Positions 8,328 to 17,595 of a stretch of 64,000 nt of DNA are shown here, piece by piece (the stretch's first letter is position 1; the number at the start of each line of letters is the position of its first letter). The position numbers and the translations under genes were made by a program. The DNA comes from JASSUD01 sp031963005. Its GTDB lineage: Bacteria > Pseudomonadota > Gammaproteobacteria > Burkholderiales > Burkholderiaceae. The stretch is from assembly GCA_031963005.1 (NCBI GenBank), contig JASSUL010000001.1:62001-126000 (forward strand), read 5' to 3'. Below the pieces are notes generated by a model that saw nothing but the letters and a program-made list of their open reading frames with translations, did no database searches and was not told the origin of the DNA.

Positions 8328-10020
8328 GAGAGATTTACGCTCCACTCAGGACACAAGGCCCCTACTTAAAGCCGGTATTGATGCGCAAAGCCTGAGCATC
8401 GCTTCAGGCTTCTTTTTGCGCATACGCTTTTGGGAGTCGCCTGCTTATGCAAAATATGCGGGCGCTTTGCTAGCGTTCCTGTTGGGGGGAGCGCACACCC
8501 TTACTTTTGCCCCTACTCCACAGGGTGGCTGGCTCGCACTGCTGACCCTTTCTGCCTTTTTTATCCTGCTGATCCGCACTTCTACCGCAAAAGTGGCAGC
8601 TTGGTGCGGTTTTGCTTTTGGTCTAGGCCATTTTGGCAGTGGTTTGGGTTGGCTCATCGTCAGCCCATACGTGTATGGCGGTTTATCTCTGCCACTTTCT
8701 GTCCTGCTCATTGCGCTGTGTGTTCTCTATCTGAGCCTCTATCCGGCATTAGCAAGTTGGGCATGGCACAGGACGCTGCCCGCACAAAAATGGCATAGCC
8801 GCGCCTTGAGTTGGCAAAGCAGTATCGGTTTTGCCTGCCTATGGACGCTTAGTGAATGGCTACGCGGCACCCTGTTGACGGGCTTTCCCTGGTTAGTCAG
8901 CGGTTACACGCAAGTTGATGGACCTTTGAAAGGCTTTGCTAGCCTGATTGGCGTATACGGAATCAGCGGACTGTTAGCTTGGGTCGCGGCGCTCCTTGCA
9001 CAAGCGACGATCCTCTATAGAGCAAAATCCGCTCATGCCCCTACGCGTATTGGGGTGCGACTGCTTATCTGCATAGGATGTATCGGCACTGCGATGGCTT
9101 GTACCCATCTACGCTGGACCATCCCGCAAGGTACTCCACTCAAAATACGCTTGTTGCAAGGCAATATCCCGCAAAGCATGAAGATCAGCGCATCGAATAT
9201 AGAGGGCATGCTCGCGCTCTACCAAAAACTGATTACTCAAGCCCCTGCAGATTTAATCCTAACGCCAGAAACCGCTGCCCCTCTTCCCATTCATCAATTG
9301 CCCGATCTATTTGCTCGCGCAATACGGCAGTTTTCCGATCAAACAGGCTCTTTTGTCGCATTAGGCGCGATTGGTCAAACCACTTCGTCTATTGAAGATC
9401 CGCACTTCTACTGGACAAACAGTGTATTTGGGATTGCCCCAAACAATCTAGCCATTACAAGCTATAACAAACGGCATCTTGTCCCATTTGGAGAATATAC
9501 TCCGTGGGGATTCGCCCAAATCATGGAATATTTACAGCTTCCTTTAGCCAGTTTTATGCGCGGCGCGCTCCAGCAAGCGGATTTCAAAGTGCGCGATCAA
9601 ATCATCGCCGCAGGTATTTGCTATGAGGATATTTTCGGTGAAGAACTGGCTCGCACATTGCGCCATGGACGCCCTGCTGCAAATATCATCATCAATGCTA
9701 CAAATTTAGGCTGGTTTGGCGATACCATTGCCCTCGCGCAACACCTTCAAATAGCCCAAATGCGCGCACTAGAAACCGGACGCCCTATGCTGAGCGCGGC
9801 AAATACGGGAATTACCGCCGCAATTGACCCACAAGGTAAAGTGATTGCAGCGCTCCCCCCGTTTACGACCGGCAGCTTGGAAGTCACACTCCAAGGCCAA
9901 ACAGGGAAAACACCGTATATTCTCTACGGTAATATCCCTGTGCTCATAGTATGCTTGGGCGGATTGGTATGGATGGTATTCTCTGCCTTATTGGCATCAC
10001 GCCCCCGTAAAACCTTGTAA
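8320..10020 (+). CDS. lnt: apolipoprotein N-acyltransferase
   Basis: Lnt adds the third acyl chain to the N-terminal cysteine of lipoproteins, using phospholipid as donor, in the inner membrane. The 566-residue protein has several N-terminal membrane helices and a periplasmic nitrilase-type domain. The catalytic residues are visible as Glu in LTPETAAP, Lys in YNKRHLVPFGEYTPWG and Cys in AAGICYEDIFGEE. The N terminus before the first membrane segment is about 40 residues long, somewhat extended, so a later start is possible. It overlaps the corC stop codon, implying translational coupling. The window contains lipoproteins (pqiC, the glycine-zipper protein) that would be substrates. Confidence 0.95.
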   Translation: MSERDLRSTQDTRPLLKAGIDAQSLSIASGFFLRIRFWESPAYAKYAGALLAFLLGGAHTLTFAPTPQGGWLALLTLSAFFILLIRTSTAKVAAWCGFAFGLGHFGSGLGWLIVSPYVYGGLSLPLSVLLIALCVLYLSLYPALASWAWHRTLPAQKWHSRALSWQSSIGFACLWTLSEWLRGTLLTGFPWLVSGYTQVDGPLKGFASLIGVYGISGLLAWVAALLAQATILYRAKSAHAPTRIGVRLLICIGCIGTAMACTHLRWTIPQGTPLKIRLLQGNIPQSMKISASNIEGMLALYQKLITQAPADLILTPETAAPLPIHQLPDLFARAIRQFSDQTGSFVALGAIGQTTSSIEDPHFYWTNSVFGIAPNNLAITSYNKRHLVPFGEYTPWGFAQIMEYLQLPLASFMRGALQQADFKVRDQIIAAGICYEDIFGEELARTLRHGRPAANIIINATNLGWFGDTIALAQHLQIAQMRALETGRPMLSAANTGITAAIDPQGKVIAALPPFTTGSLEVTLQGQTGKTPYILYGNIPVLIVCLGGLVWMVFSALLASRPRKTL

Positions 10021-10104
10021 CGGTACGACTAACATCTACTCCGATTCAAAAGTACGCACTTTAAATTAGCTGCTTTTATCGCACGTTTCTCCATTCACTC
10101 TGTC

Positions 10105-11112
10105 ATGCTGACCTTTCAAAATCTCCTTCTCACTCTTCAAAATTATTGGGCACAACAAGGGTGTGCACTTCTACAGCCTTACGATATGGCAGTGGGAGCA
10201 GGTACTTCTCATCCTGCTACTTTTCTCCGTGCGATTGGGCCAGAACCTTGGCGAGCAGCTTATGTGCAGCCCTCAAGACGTCCTAAAGATGGTCGAGGCG
10301 GCAATAACCCCAATCGCCTGCAGCACTATTATCAATATCAAGTTGTCCTCAAACCCGCACCAGAAAATATTCTCGACCTCTATCTAGGCTCTCTCAAAGC
10401 GCTGGGCTTAGATTTGCGCGAAAATGACGTGCGCTTTGTCGAAGACGATTGGGAAAACCCAACTCTAGGTGCATGGGGTTTAGGGTGGGAAGTCTGGCTC
10501 AATGGGATGGAAGTCACGCAATTTACCTATTTCCAGCAAGTGGGAGGGTTAAATTGTAAGCCGGTTCTGGGCGAAATCACCTATGGCCTTGAACGGCTGT
10601 CGATGGCTTTGCAAAAAGTCAACAGCGTGTATGACATGATATGGAACGAATGGGAGCATGCTCCTACTTTGTCGACCCCTTCCTTGACGGCACACGAAGG
10701 AAACGAACAAAGCACCTCCTCAAATGCTTCCTCGTATAAGCTGACTTATGGCGACGTCTTTCACCAAAATGAGGTGGAGCAATCGGCTTATAATTTTGAT
10801 TATGCCAACGTAGCGGCGCTTTTCGCTGCATTTAATCACTATGAAAGCGAAGCACAGCGGCTCATGGGCCTTGCCTTAGTTTTACCCGCCTATGAAATGA
10901 TTCTCCAAGCCGGACATACCTTTAATCTCTTAGATGCACGCAATGCCATTTCCGTGACAGAACGCGCTAACTATATTGGGCGCATCCGTACCCTATCACG
11001 GCAAGTCGCACAAGCCTATTACGATGCCCGCGAGCAGCTGGGTTTCCCTATGTTACGTGGACACTCCGGTGGCCACTCCGCTCACCCATCAGGGTTAGCA
11101 ACGGCACTGTAA
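10105..11112 (+). CDS. glyQ: glycyl-tRNA synthetase alpha subunit
   Basis: This is the catalytic subunit of the bacterial alpha2-beta2 class II glycyl-tRNA synthetase. The family hallmarks are continuous: FQNLLLTLQNYWAQQGCALL, YVQPSRRPKDGRGGNNPNRL, RFVEDDWENPTLGAWGLGWE and GLERLSMALQ. The 335 residues run to a C terminus ending GHSGGHSAHPSGLATAL, which is slightly longer than usual. glyS follows after a 253-bp spacer that contains a palindromic repeat element, unusual for a pair that is often nearly adjacent. Function certain. Confidence 0.97.
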   Translation: MLTFQNLLLTLQNYWAQQGCALLQPYDMAVGAGTSHPATFLRAIGPEPWRAAYVQPSRRPKDGRGGNNPNRLQHYYQYQVVLKPAPENILDLYLGSLKALGLDLRENDVRFVEDDWENPTLGAWGLGWEVWLNGMEVTQFTYFQQVGGLNCKPVLGEITYGLERLSMALQKVNSVYDMIWNEWEHAPTLSTPSLTAHEGNEQSTSSNASSYKLTYGDVFHQNEVEQSAYNFDYANVAALFAAFNHYESEAQRLMGLALVLPAYEMILQAGHTFNLLDARNAISVTERANYIGRIRTLSRQVAQAYYDAREQLGFPMLRGHSGGHSAHPSGLATAL

Positions 11113-11121
11113 GTTATGCCT

Positions 11122-11258
11122 TCGTAGGTTGGGGTGACGAAGGAACCCCAACCTTAGCCCAGAGAGGATACCAACATAACTACCACTGCAAATATCAGCC
11201 CAATTGCCACCGCAAACACGTTGGGGTTCGTGCCTCACCCCAACCTACGCAGGCTAAT
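11122..11258. repeat. GTAGGTTGGGGTGA palindromic element, copy 1
   Basis: The outer arms are inverted copies of GTAGGTTGGGGTGA (near 11126 and near 11240), each followed inward by a reverse copy of its core (GAACCCCAAC type). The interior includes CCCAATTGCCACCGC, which recurs in copy 2 at 52225-52318. It sits between glyQ and glyS. This is a short non-coding repeat of REP or MITE type; related cores occur in the elements at 30319, 37831 and 61443. Confidence 0.75.
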
Positions 11259-11365
11259 GGCTGTGGCGCATCGCTTTTTGCGCGCTTTTTATTGCTTTTT
11301 ATACGCTTTTTATCGTTCTTTACCCTCTTTCCTCAAAATTCCTGTTCTTTGATAGAGCTTCTTCT

Positions 11366-13642
11366 ATGACTCCTGCTACAGCGCCTTTACTTATCGAATT
11401 GCTGACCGAAGAGTTGCCACCTAAAACTTTACTACGCCTCTCTGACACCTTTGCCAGCATCCTCACTCAACGCCTAGCAGAGCTCGATCTTATTGAAGGT
11501 AGCCAGTGCTATACCCCCTACGCGACTCCGCGCCGTCTGGCGGTACTCATTGAAAACGTGCGCTATCAGGCACCGGATCAGCACGTGCGCGAAAAAATTA
11601 TGCCCGTCTCCATTGCGCTTGATGCCCATGGACATCCCACTACGGCATTAACGAAAAAACTAGCGGCATTAGGGCTTTCAGAAATAGCCATTGAAAGCCT
11701 AGAGCGTGCAGGGCATGGGCCCCAAGAGATGTTTTTCTTTACGCACAGACGACCCGGTCAGGCATTAGCCCATAGTCTACAAAGCGCTTGTGAAAATACG
11801 CTCGCTCAATTACCGATTGCGAAAAAAATGAGCTATCAACGCACGGACGGCGGCACCATACAATTTGTACGGCCTGCGCACCGCTTAGTCGCGTTGTGGG
11901 GATCCGAAGTTATGCCTATACAATTATTAGGCTTATCAGCAAACCGCATCACCATGGGGCATCGCTTCTTATCTGAGGATAGCATTACTCTGCAGCATGC
12001 CACGCAATATGCTCCCCTACTGCAAGAAATCGGCCATGTTATCGCCAGCTACTCAGAACGCCGTGAGCGCATTCACCAGCAGCTCTTAGCCGCAGCTGGA
12101 GACGATCAAGTGATCTTGCCTGATGCGCTCTTGGACGAGGTCACTAGTCTTGTAGAATGGCCCACCGTCTATACCTGCCAGTTTGATCCTGATTTTTTAT
12201 GCATTCCGCCAGAGTGCTTAATTTTGACGATGCAAACGCATCAAAAATACTTTGCGCTCACCGATACAAAAGGGCAATTACAACCCCGCTTTCTAGTCGT
12301 CTCCAATATCAGCACCCCTCATCCTGAAAACATTATTGAAGGCAATGAACGCGTTATACGTCCTCGCTTAGCAGACGCACGCTTTTTCTTTGAACAGGAT
12401 CAAAAAATACCGCTGGCAGACTACATGCCACGCCTGGCAAACGTGCTGTATCACCATAAGCTCGGGTCGCAATTAATGCGTAGCGCACGCTTAGAGAATA
12501 TCGCAGCAGAAATTGCAAGCGCATTAGGTGTAGATTCTGCCCAGGCTGGGCGTGCAGCTTGGCTTGCTAAAGCGGATCTTACTACCGCCATGGTGGGTGA
12601 ATTCCCAGAACTACAAGGCACTATGGGCCAGTACTATGCACAACATAGTGGGGAATCCGAACCGATCACCCGTGCATGCTTTGAGCATTATCAGCCACGC
12701 TTTTCAGGAGATGCACTGCCATCGCCCGGCATCAGCACCGCCGTGGCGCTAGCCGACAAGCTCGAGATTTTGATGAGTATGTGGAGCATTGGCATCATCC
12801 CGACCGGAGAAAAAGATCCGTTTGCACTGCGCCGCCAAGCGCTTGGTATATTGCGTATTATCATCGAGCAGCATTTAGATTTAAACTTAGAACCCTTACT
12901 GCGCTTTTGCTTTGCGCAACTTACAGTCTCAGGCGCAATAGAGCCCACACTGGCATACACGGTATCGATGCCTGCGGCTCAAAACGCGACAGGCGCATTG
13001 CCCGTATCTTCTGCGGCCCCTCTTCCTGCAGATACGCCAGACCCCACTCCTGCGGTATTACTCTTTTTCTTGGAACGTCTGCGCGTTATGTTGCGCGACC
13101 AAGGCCATACGACACAAGCTATTGATGCGGTTTTCGCCAAAATCAGATGGGTCCAAGCGGATACAGTAGCAAATACAATCGAAGCAAGGCCAGAGAACCA
13201 GGATCCAGCGCAGCAAAACACCGCCATCGAAGGATTACCTTGCACCGATTTGTTAGCGCGATTGAAAGCGGTTCAAGCATTTAGTGCACTCCCCCAAGCG
13301 CTCGCTCTGGCTGCAGCAAATAAACGGATTACGAATATCCTCAAAAAATCCCCTAACACCGCCGCCGCCGTACAAACCACCCTATTAGAGTTACCGGCAG
13401 AACGCGCACTCTTTGAGCAGCTCAACGCGCTCATCCCTCAAGCCGCTGCGCATATCGATGCCCGTCGCTATACCGAAGCGCTTTTGGTTTGGACACCACT
13501 GCATGCCCCAGTGGATGCTTTCTTTGATACAGTACATATTCAGGTAGAGAATGCTGCATTACGCGCTAATCGGCTTGCTCTATTAACGCTCTTACATGAG
13601 AATATGAATGCGGTTGCAGAACTGGCAAAGCTTGCGCAATAA
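11366..13642 (+). CDS. glyS: glycyl-tRNA synthetase beta subunit
   Basis: The beta subunit binds tRNA-Gly and is required with GlyQ for aminoacylation. The 758-residue product starts LLIELLTEELPPKTL and has the conserved TPYATPRRLAVLIENV, DGGTIQFVRPAHRLVAL, MGHRFLS, QTHQKYFAL, ARFFFEQDQK, GEFPELQGTMGQYYA and the C-terminal anticodon-binding segment. It is longer than the usual 690-700 residues because of two low-complexity insertions in the C-terminal half: an Ala/Pro/Thr-rich stretch near 530-555 and a polar stretch near 605-625. Both lie outside the conserved blocks, so the enzyme should be functional. Confidence 0.96.
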   Translation: MTPATAPLLIELLTEELPPKTLLRLSDTFASILTQRLAELDLIEGSQCYTPYATPRRLAVLIENVRYQAPDQHVREKIMPVSIALDAHGHPTTALTKKLAALGLSEIAIESLERAGHGPQEMFFFTHRRPGQALAHSLQSACENTLAQLPIAKKMSYQRTDGGTIQFVRPAHRLVALWGSEVMPIQLLGLSANRITMGHRFLSEDSITLQHATQYAPLLQEIGHVIASYSERRERIHQQLLAAAGDDQVILPDALLDEVTSLVEWPTVYTCQFDPDFLCIPPECLILTMQTHQKYFALTDTKGQLQPRFLVVSNISTPHPENIIEGNERVIRPRLADARFFFEQDQKIPLADYMPRLANVLYHHKLGSQLMRSARLENIAAEIASALGVDSAQAGRAAWLAKADLTTAMVGEFPELQGTMGQYYAQHSGESEPITRACFEHYQPRFSGDALPSPGISTAVALADKLEILMSMWSIGIIPTGEKDPFALRRQALGILRIIIEQHLDLNLEPLLRFCFAQLTVSGAIEPTLAYTVSMPAAQNATGALPVSSAAPLPADTPDPTPAVLLFFLERLRVMLRDQGHTTQAIDAVFAKIRWVQADTVANTIEARPENQDPAQQNTAIEGLPCTDLLARLKAVQAFSALPQALALAAANKRITNILKKSPNTAAAVQTTLLELPAERALFEQLNALIPQAAAHIDARRYTEALLVWTPLHAPVDAFFDTVHIQVENAALRANRLALLTLLHENMNAVAELAKLAQ

Positions 13643-13696
13643 GGCAGCCTATTTTTTTATGTAGTTTTCACACGCCCTTTATATCCTGTCCTCTGT

Positions 13697-14302
13697 ATGA
13701 GTGCCTCAAAAAAACTGATAATCCTTGATCGAGATGGTGTCATCAATTTTGATTCTGCTTCGTTTATTCGTGCTCCTGAGGAATGGATTCCCATCCCTAA
13801 AAGCTTAGAAGCGATCGCCCAACTGAATCAGGCAGGGTATCGAGTGGCGGTTGCAACCAATCAATCTGGATTAGGCCGGGGTTTTTTTGATATCGCCACA
13901 CTTAATGCGATCCATACCAAAATGCACCGTGCAGCGGCTGCAGTTGGTGCGCGCATCGATGCCATTTTCTTCTGCCCACATACTGGACAAGATAATTGCC
14001 AGTGCCGCAAACCCAAGCCCGGGTTGCTCAATATGATCCTCGAGCGCTTCGATATTGAACCTACATTAGCGGCCCATATCCCTTTTGTGGGTGATGCGTT
14101 ACGTGATCTAGAGGCAGCCACTGCCGCAGGCATTACACCGCACCTCGTGCTCACAGGCAAAGGCATGCTGACTCAAAAAGCACCAAACTTGCCTGCAAAT
14201 GTCACCATTCATAATGACTTATTTGCTTTTGCATTACATATATTAGGAAATACGAAAAATAATATGAACCAAAATAGTTTAAAAAACACGAATAAAATAT
14301 AA
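13697..14302 (+). CDS. gmhB: D-glycero-beta-D-manno-heptose 1,7-bisphosphate 7-phosphatase
   Basis: GmhB is a HAD-family phosphatase in ADP-heptose synthesis for the LPS inner core. The nucleophile motif LDRDGVINFD (D11, D13), the ATNQSGLGRGFF motif, the zinc loop with CPHTGQDNCQCRKPKPG and the C-terminal FVGDALRDLEAA are all present. Residues after about 182 (LGNTKNNMNQ onward) are Asn/Lys-rich and do not resemble the family. This suggests that the original stop was lost and the frame now runs into A+T-rich DNA. In Burkholderia relatives an acyltransferase gene often follows glyS-gmhB; here the conserved order ends at this tail. Confidence 0.93.
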   Translation: MSASKKLIILDRDGVINFDSASFIRAPEEWIPIPKSLEAIAQLNQAGYRVAVATNQSGLGRGFFDIATLNAIHTKMHRAAAAVGARIDAIFFCPHTGQDNCQCRKPKPGLLNMILERFDIEPTLAAHIPFVGDALRDLEAATAAGITPHLVLTGKGMLTQKAPNLPANVTIHNDLFAFALHILGNTKNNMNQNSLKNTNKI

Positions 14303-14799
14303 AAATAGCATCGGATTTTCATACAACAAAGTATGAAATTGAAATCTCCACTAGCTTCTTATTAAAAGCGCGGTCATCTCTGCGCCTTAATTTCCCCACG
14401 TTGATTCCCTCGTTTTTACTCTTGCGTTCTTATTCTCTGGTTCTTATTCCCTGGTTTTTATTCTCTTTTTCTTAGGTTAACCCCTGGTTTACTAAGATTT
14501 ATCTATGAAATTCAGGCATTGACACCAATACCATCTCTATGGCTTCTTATATCCTACGTTCTTCTGGGGGTTGAACAGAGATTATATTTTTTAACCCACT
14601 TTCTGGCTGTAGTGTATTAATAAATACGCTCTAAATAAATAGTGAAAAGTGGTTAGAAACAATAACCTCTTTTTAAGAAGACACTTTAAAAACACTAATG
14701 AAGGATTTCACGGTGCGCTCCTCCGTAAGCTCCCCCGCTATCTTGCGGGGATTTTTTTCCAAATATTATTTCAAAGCTTTAGTTTTCACGGAGAGAAAT
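14303..14799. other. A+T-rich non-coding stretch after gmhB
   Basis: About 500 bp of pyrimidine-rich sequence without a supported gene. It contains repeated TTCTTATTC/TTTTTATTC-like short runs near 14420-14470 and a terminator at 14733-14757. The break in conserved gene order after gmhB coincides with this stretch. Confidence 0.5.
14733..14757 (+). terminator. rho-independent terminator ahead of small gene
   Basis: CCCCGC at 14733-14738 pairs with GCGGGG at 14745-14750 across a 6-nt loop and is followed by A and a run of seven T. It precedes the small gene at 14800 by 43 bp, so it either ends transcription from gmhB or acts as a leader attenuator for the small gene. Confidence 0.7.
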
Positions 14800-14985
14800 A
14801 TGTTGTCCTTTTCTCTAAATCACATTGTTCATGGATTTATAGCCTTCTCACAAGAGTATGACTATGCTGTAAACCATCTCCGTGAGTGTGAGCCAGAAGA
14901 AGAACTATTAACACTCTCTGGTACCGAACAACCTCAAACAGAGTCTGAAAAACCACAGGGGGCAGATATATCACGGGCAGCCTAA
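14800..14985 (+). CDS. small acidic protein of unknown function
   Basis: The 61-residue frame starts with ATG at 14800 behind GGAGAGAA. A longer frame starts at 14698 but would cross the terminator hairpin, so the short form is favoured. The product begins MLSFSLNHIVHGFIAFSQEY and ends in a Glu/Pro/Gln-rich tail (CEPEEELLTLSG, then TEQPQTESEKPQ). I recognise no family. It stands alone in A+T-rich DNA between gmhB and pqiC, and pqiC is convergent. It may be a recently acquired or lineage-specific gene, or not a gene. Confidence 0.35.
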   Translation: MLSFSLNHIVHGFIAFSQEYDYAVNHLRECEPEEELLTLSGTEQPQTESEKPQGADISRAA

Positions 14986-15058
14986 CCCTCAATCATTAAA
15001 ATATGCTGACCAATAAGGGGGAGATTACTTTTAAAGACTGATCAAACCCTTCTTACTC

Positions 15059-15802
15059 TTAAAGAGCTCCCTTTATATCGATAGGTGGCTCTTTTTTTAT
15101 GCCTGGTTTGTCGGCGATAGTCGGAATAGCACGGAGAATGTCCTGCGCTAAACGCGCAATCAATTGCTGGTGTGCTAACACCATGGCGGAATAGCCGGGT
15201 TGTGTAAATGTTTGCGTAAGATCGCTACTCCCCTTTATTTGATGACGGGTAAAAGGGGGAAGTCCCTCAGAAGCCGCCCAAGATAATTGCCAAACGGCAC
15301 GCATCGAGGCATACCCAGGAGCGTGGCCAGATTGACTCAGCGCAGAACTAAAGCGCTGGATCTTTACGCTAAGTCGATATACAGGTTGTTGGCTAGGCTG
15401 AGGAGACATTAAAGTGGATTTGCGTAGCACATCATCTGGATCGACACATACCGTACCGCTTTGCACACCGTTTAAGGCCTGTATCAATGCCATAGATATT
15501 TCATTTTGCAGTGACGCCGCCCAGCGCGCACGCTCTTTGAGCACAACTTCACCGGGGGCATAAGTCAGCACGATTTGCGGCCGGGCAACTTGCGCGGGGA
15601 CTTCTACAGAGACCAGCTCGATATCCGCAGCAGCTGGCTTTATATCCTTATGTGCAGGGATAACCGTTTGCTCCGCTGCATGGCAATATTCCAGTTTAGG
15701 CTCAGAGGATAGCGTATAAAAATGTGTAGGGGGGCTCGCTATACAAGCCCCTAGGCTAGTGCATAGCCCCATGGCAAATAAGGTTAAAAGAAATTGGGTC
15801 AT
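15059..15802 (-). CDS. pqiC: PqiC-type lipoprotein of the PqiABC transport system
   Basis: PqiC is an outer-membrane lipoprotein that pairs with the PqiB tube in moving lipids across the envelope. The 247-residue protein has a signal peptide with the lipobox LGAC near residue 19, and then FYTLSSEP, a typical opening of the ABC-type transport auxiliary lipoprotein family. The start overlaps the pqiB stop by 4 bases (ATGA), so translation is coupled. The gene is last in pqiA-pqiB-pqiC on the reverse strand. Family assignment rests on the N terminus and operon position. Confidence 0.88.
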   Translation of the reverse strand: MTQFLLTLFAMGLCTSLGACIASPPTHFYTLSSEPKLEYCHAAEQTVIPAHKDIKPAAADIELVSVEVPAQVARPQIVLTYAPGEVVLKERARWAASLQNEISMALIQALNGVQSGTVCVDPDDVLRKSTLMSPQPSQQPVYRLSVKIQRFSSALSQSGHAPGYASMRAVWQLSWAASEGLPPFTRHQIKGSSDLTQTFTQPGYSAMVLAHQQLIARLAQDILRAIPTIADKPGIKKEPPIDIKGAL

Positions 15803-17493
15803 TGCGTAGTTTCTTCCCGTGCTTGGCCACGTAACAACGCTTCAGGATGGCGCGCCAGATAGTCTGTCAGGGTATTCAACGATTGCATCGCTCTAGTCAA
15901 TTCGGTGAGAGTGTGGTGTACGTCGGTTTGTAACGGGGAGTCTGGCTGCAAATGCGTCTGTGCTTGCGCAAGCGTGCCTTCCAACGCCTTCAGCGTGCGA
16001 TTTGCTTGGGGAAGGAGTTGTGTATCGACCCGAGTCAACACCTGATCCGCGTTTTCCAAGGTATCGCGTAATTTCAGCCCAATTTCTTCAATAGGTATTT
16101 TTTCCATCTTCTCCAATAACGCAGCGCTTGTCTGCTGCATGGAACGGTTTTGATTAGGCCGTGTAGGAATCTCCAAGTTCAGCGTAGAAACATCCTGCGG
16201 TACGCCTCGGATGCTACTGGCAATTCCTACTTCCCTTTTAACCCGATAAGGCTGCGCTGTACGAGGCAGAAAATCTAATGCGATGTACAGGGAATTCATA
16301 AACATATTGCCGACCTGCAATTGTGCGTATAGTCCTTGTTGAATCAATACTGCAAGGTCTCGTGCGTAGTTATCCTTATTCGACTGGCGGCACTGGGCTT
16401 GCACTAACTGATTCAGCCGCTCAGCGTATAGCTCTACCCCTACCGCAATCCGAAGCGCTCGTTTGCGCGCATCAAAAGCGACGCGCGTCGACGTCACATG
16501 CCCAAACGGGATACCCCAAAAAGAGACTGGCGCTCCTACATGCAAGCCTCTTATATTGCTATCAAAATATAAAGTGGCCTGCACCCCTAAGCCGCCGCCA
16601 TCTTGTAAAGCTTCATTCTTATGCGCCGCTAAATGAAAAGCGCTTCCCGCTGGAACAGGCGCTCCAGATACTTCTCTCCCGTCTATAGAAGCCGTTTGAA
16701 AAGCAATACCCCCTGCTAATAGCGCCGCGAGTGGCTGCGTGTGCAGCTTGAAGCCATTGGTATCTAATTGCATATCTATACCGCCCGCTTGCCAAAAACG
16801 GGTATTAGCGTGTACATATTGGTCATAAGGGGCTTTCACAAATATAGAGATCGCAACCCCTTTCCCCTCTTTATCTAACGCATACTGTAATACCTGCCCT
16901 ACTTGGATCCGCCGATAAAAAACAGGAGACCCCTGATCTACGGAACCCAGTGAATCACTGTGCAAAATAAAGTGACGCCCCTTTTCCCCTCCTTCTACAA
17001 CAGGAGGCGCTTCCAAGCCCACAAATTTTTTACGCATGGCTTTGGAGTGGCTTGAATCCACACCAATATAAGCCCCCGAAAGCAGCGTATTGAGCCCAGA
17101 AACCCCTGAAGCCGCCACACGAGGGCGCACAACCCAAAAGCGTGTCCCCTCGACGGCAAATTTCTCCGCCTCTTTATATAAAGCGATCTCGGCCCATACG
17201 TGCGATACATCTTCACTCAGACGCACGCCCGTGACTTCACCCACCTCAACTTCTTTGTACTTCACTTTAGTCACCCCAGGCTCTAACCCCTGTGCGGTTT
17301 CAAAGCGAACCATAATCCTGGGCCCTTTTTGCGCGATACTTTGCATAAACAAGCCTACACTCAGCAGCGCAGTCACCAAAGGCAGCAGCCAAATCCAAGG
17401 CAAACGCGCAAGCCAGGACGATGTCCGGCGTGGTGCAGGAATATCCTCTGCCTCAGGTTGATCAGGGTGGGTTGGGGGAGAAACGTGCGGCAT
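15799..17493 (-). CDS. pqiB: PqiB, MCE-domain intermembrane lipid transport protein
   Basis: PqiB has three MCE domains and forms a hexameric tube from the inner membrane towards the outer membrane. The 564-residue protein has a cytoplasmic N terminus, one membrane helix (WIWLLPLVTALLSVGLFM, residues about 33-50) and MCE starts at IMVRFETAQGLEPGVTKVKY, in RHFILHSDSLGSVDQGSPVF, and in ATLYFDSNIRGLHVGAPVSF. A C-terminal helical region of about 120 residues follows, including LEKMEKIPIEEIGLKLRDT. Length and domain order match the family. It is 102 bp downstream of pqiA and overlaps pqiC. Confidence 0.93.
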   Translation of the reverse strand: MPHVSPPTHPDQPEAEDIPAPRRTSSWLARLPWIWLLPLVTALLSVGLFMQSIAQKGPRIMVRFETAQGLEPGVTKVKYKEVEVGEVTGVRLSEDVSHVWAEIALYKEAEKFAVEGTRFWVVRPRVAASGVSGLNTLLSGAYIGVDSSHSKAMRKKFVGLEAPPVVEGGEKGRHFILHSDSLGSVDQGSPVFYRRIQVGQVLQYALDKEGKGVAISIFVKAPYDQYVHANTRFWQAGGIDMQLDTNGFKLHTQPLAALLAGGIAFQTASIDGREVSGAPVPAGSAFHLAAHKNEALQDGGGLGVQATLYFDSNIRGLHVGAPVSFWGIPFGHVTSTRVAFDARKRALRIAVGVELYAERLNQLVQAQCRQSNKDNYARDLAVLIQQGLYAQLQVGNMFMNSLYIALDFLPRTAQPYRVKREVGIASSIRGVPQDVSTLNLEIPTRPNQNRSMQQTSAALLEKMEKIPIEEIGLKLRDTLENADQVLTRVDTQLLPQANRTLKALEGTLAQAQTHLQPDSPLQTDVHHTLTELTRAMQSLNTLTDYLARHPEALLRGQAREETTQ

Positions 17494-17595
17494 CAGAAAT
17501 CGTAGTACTTATAAAAAAAGCGATATACACATCGCAAAAAATAAAATGGGGAACGCTAGATGGCATCGGTATGTTGTCGAATGGTTTTTGTACTT

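Noticed and set aside
11122..11258. CRISPR array or tRNA in the palindromic regions
   Set aside because: No regularly spaced direct repeats with unique spacers and no cloverleaf; the units are inverted pairs.
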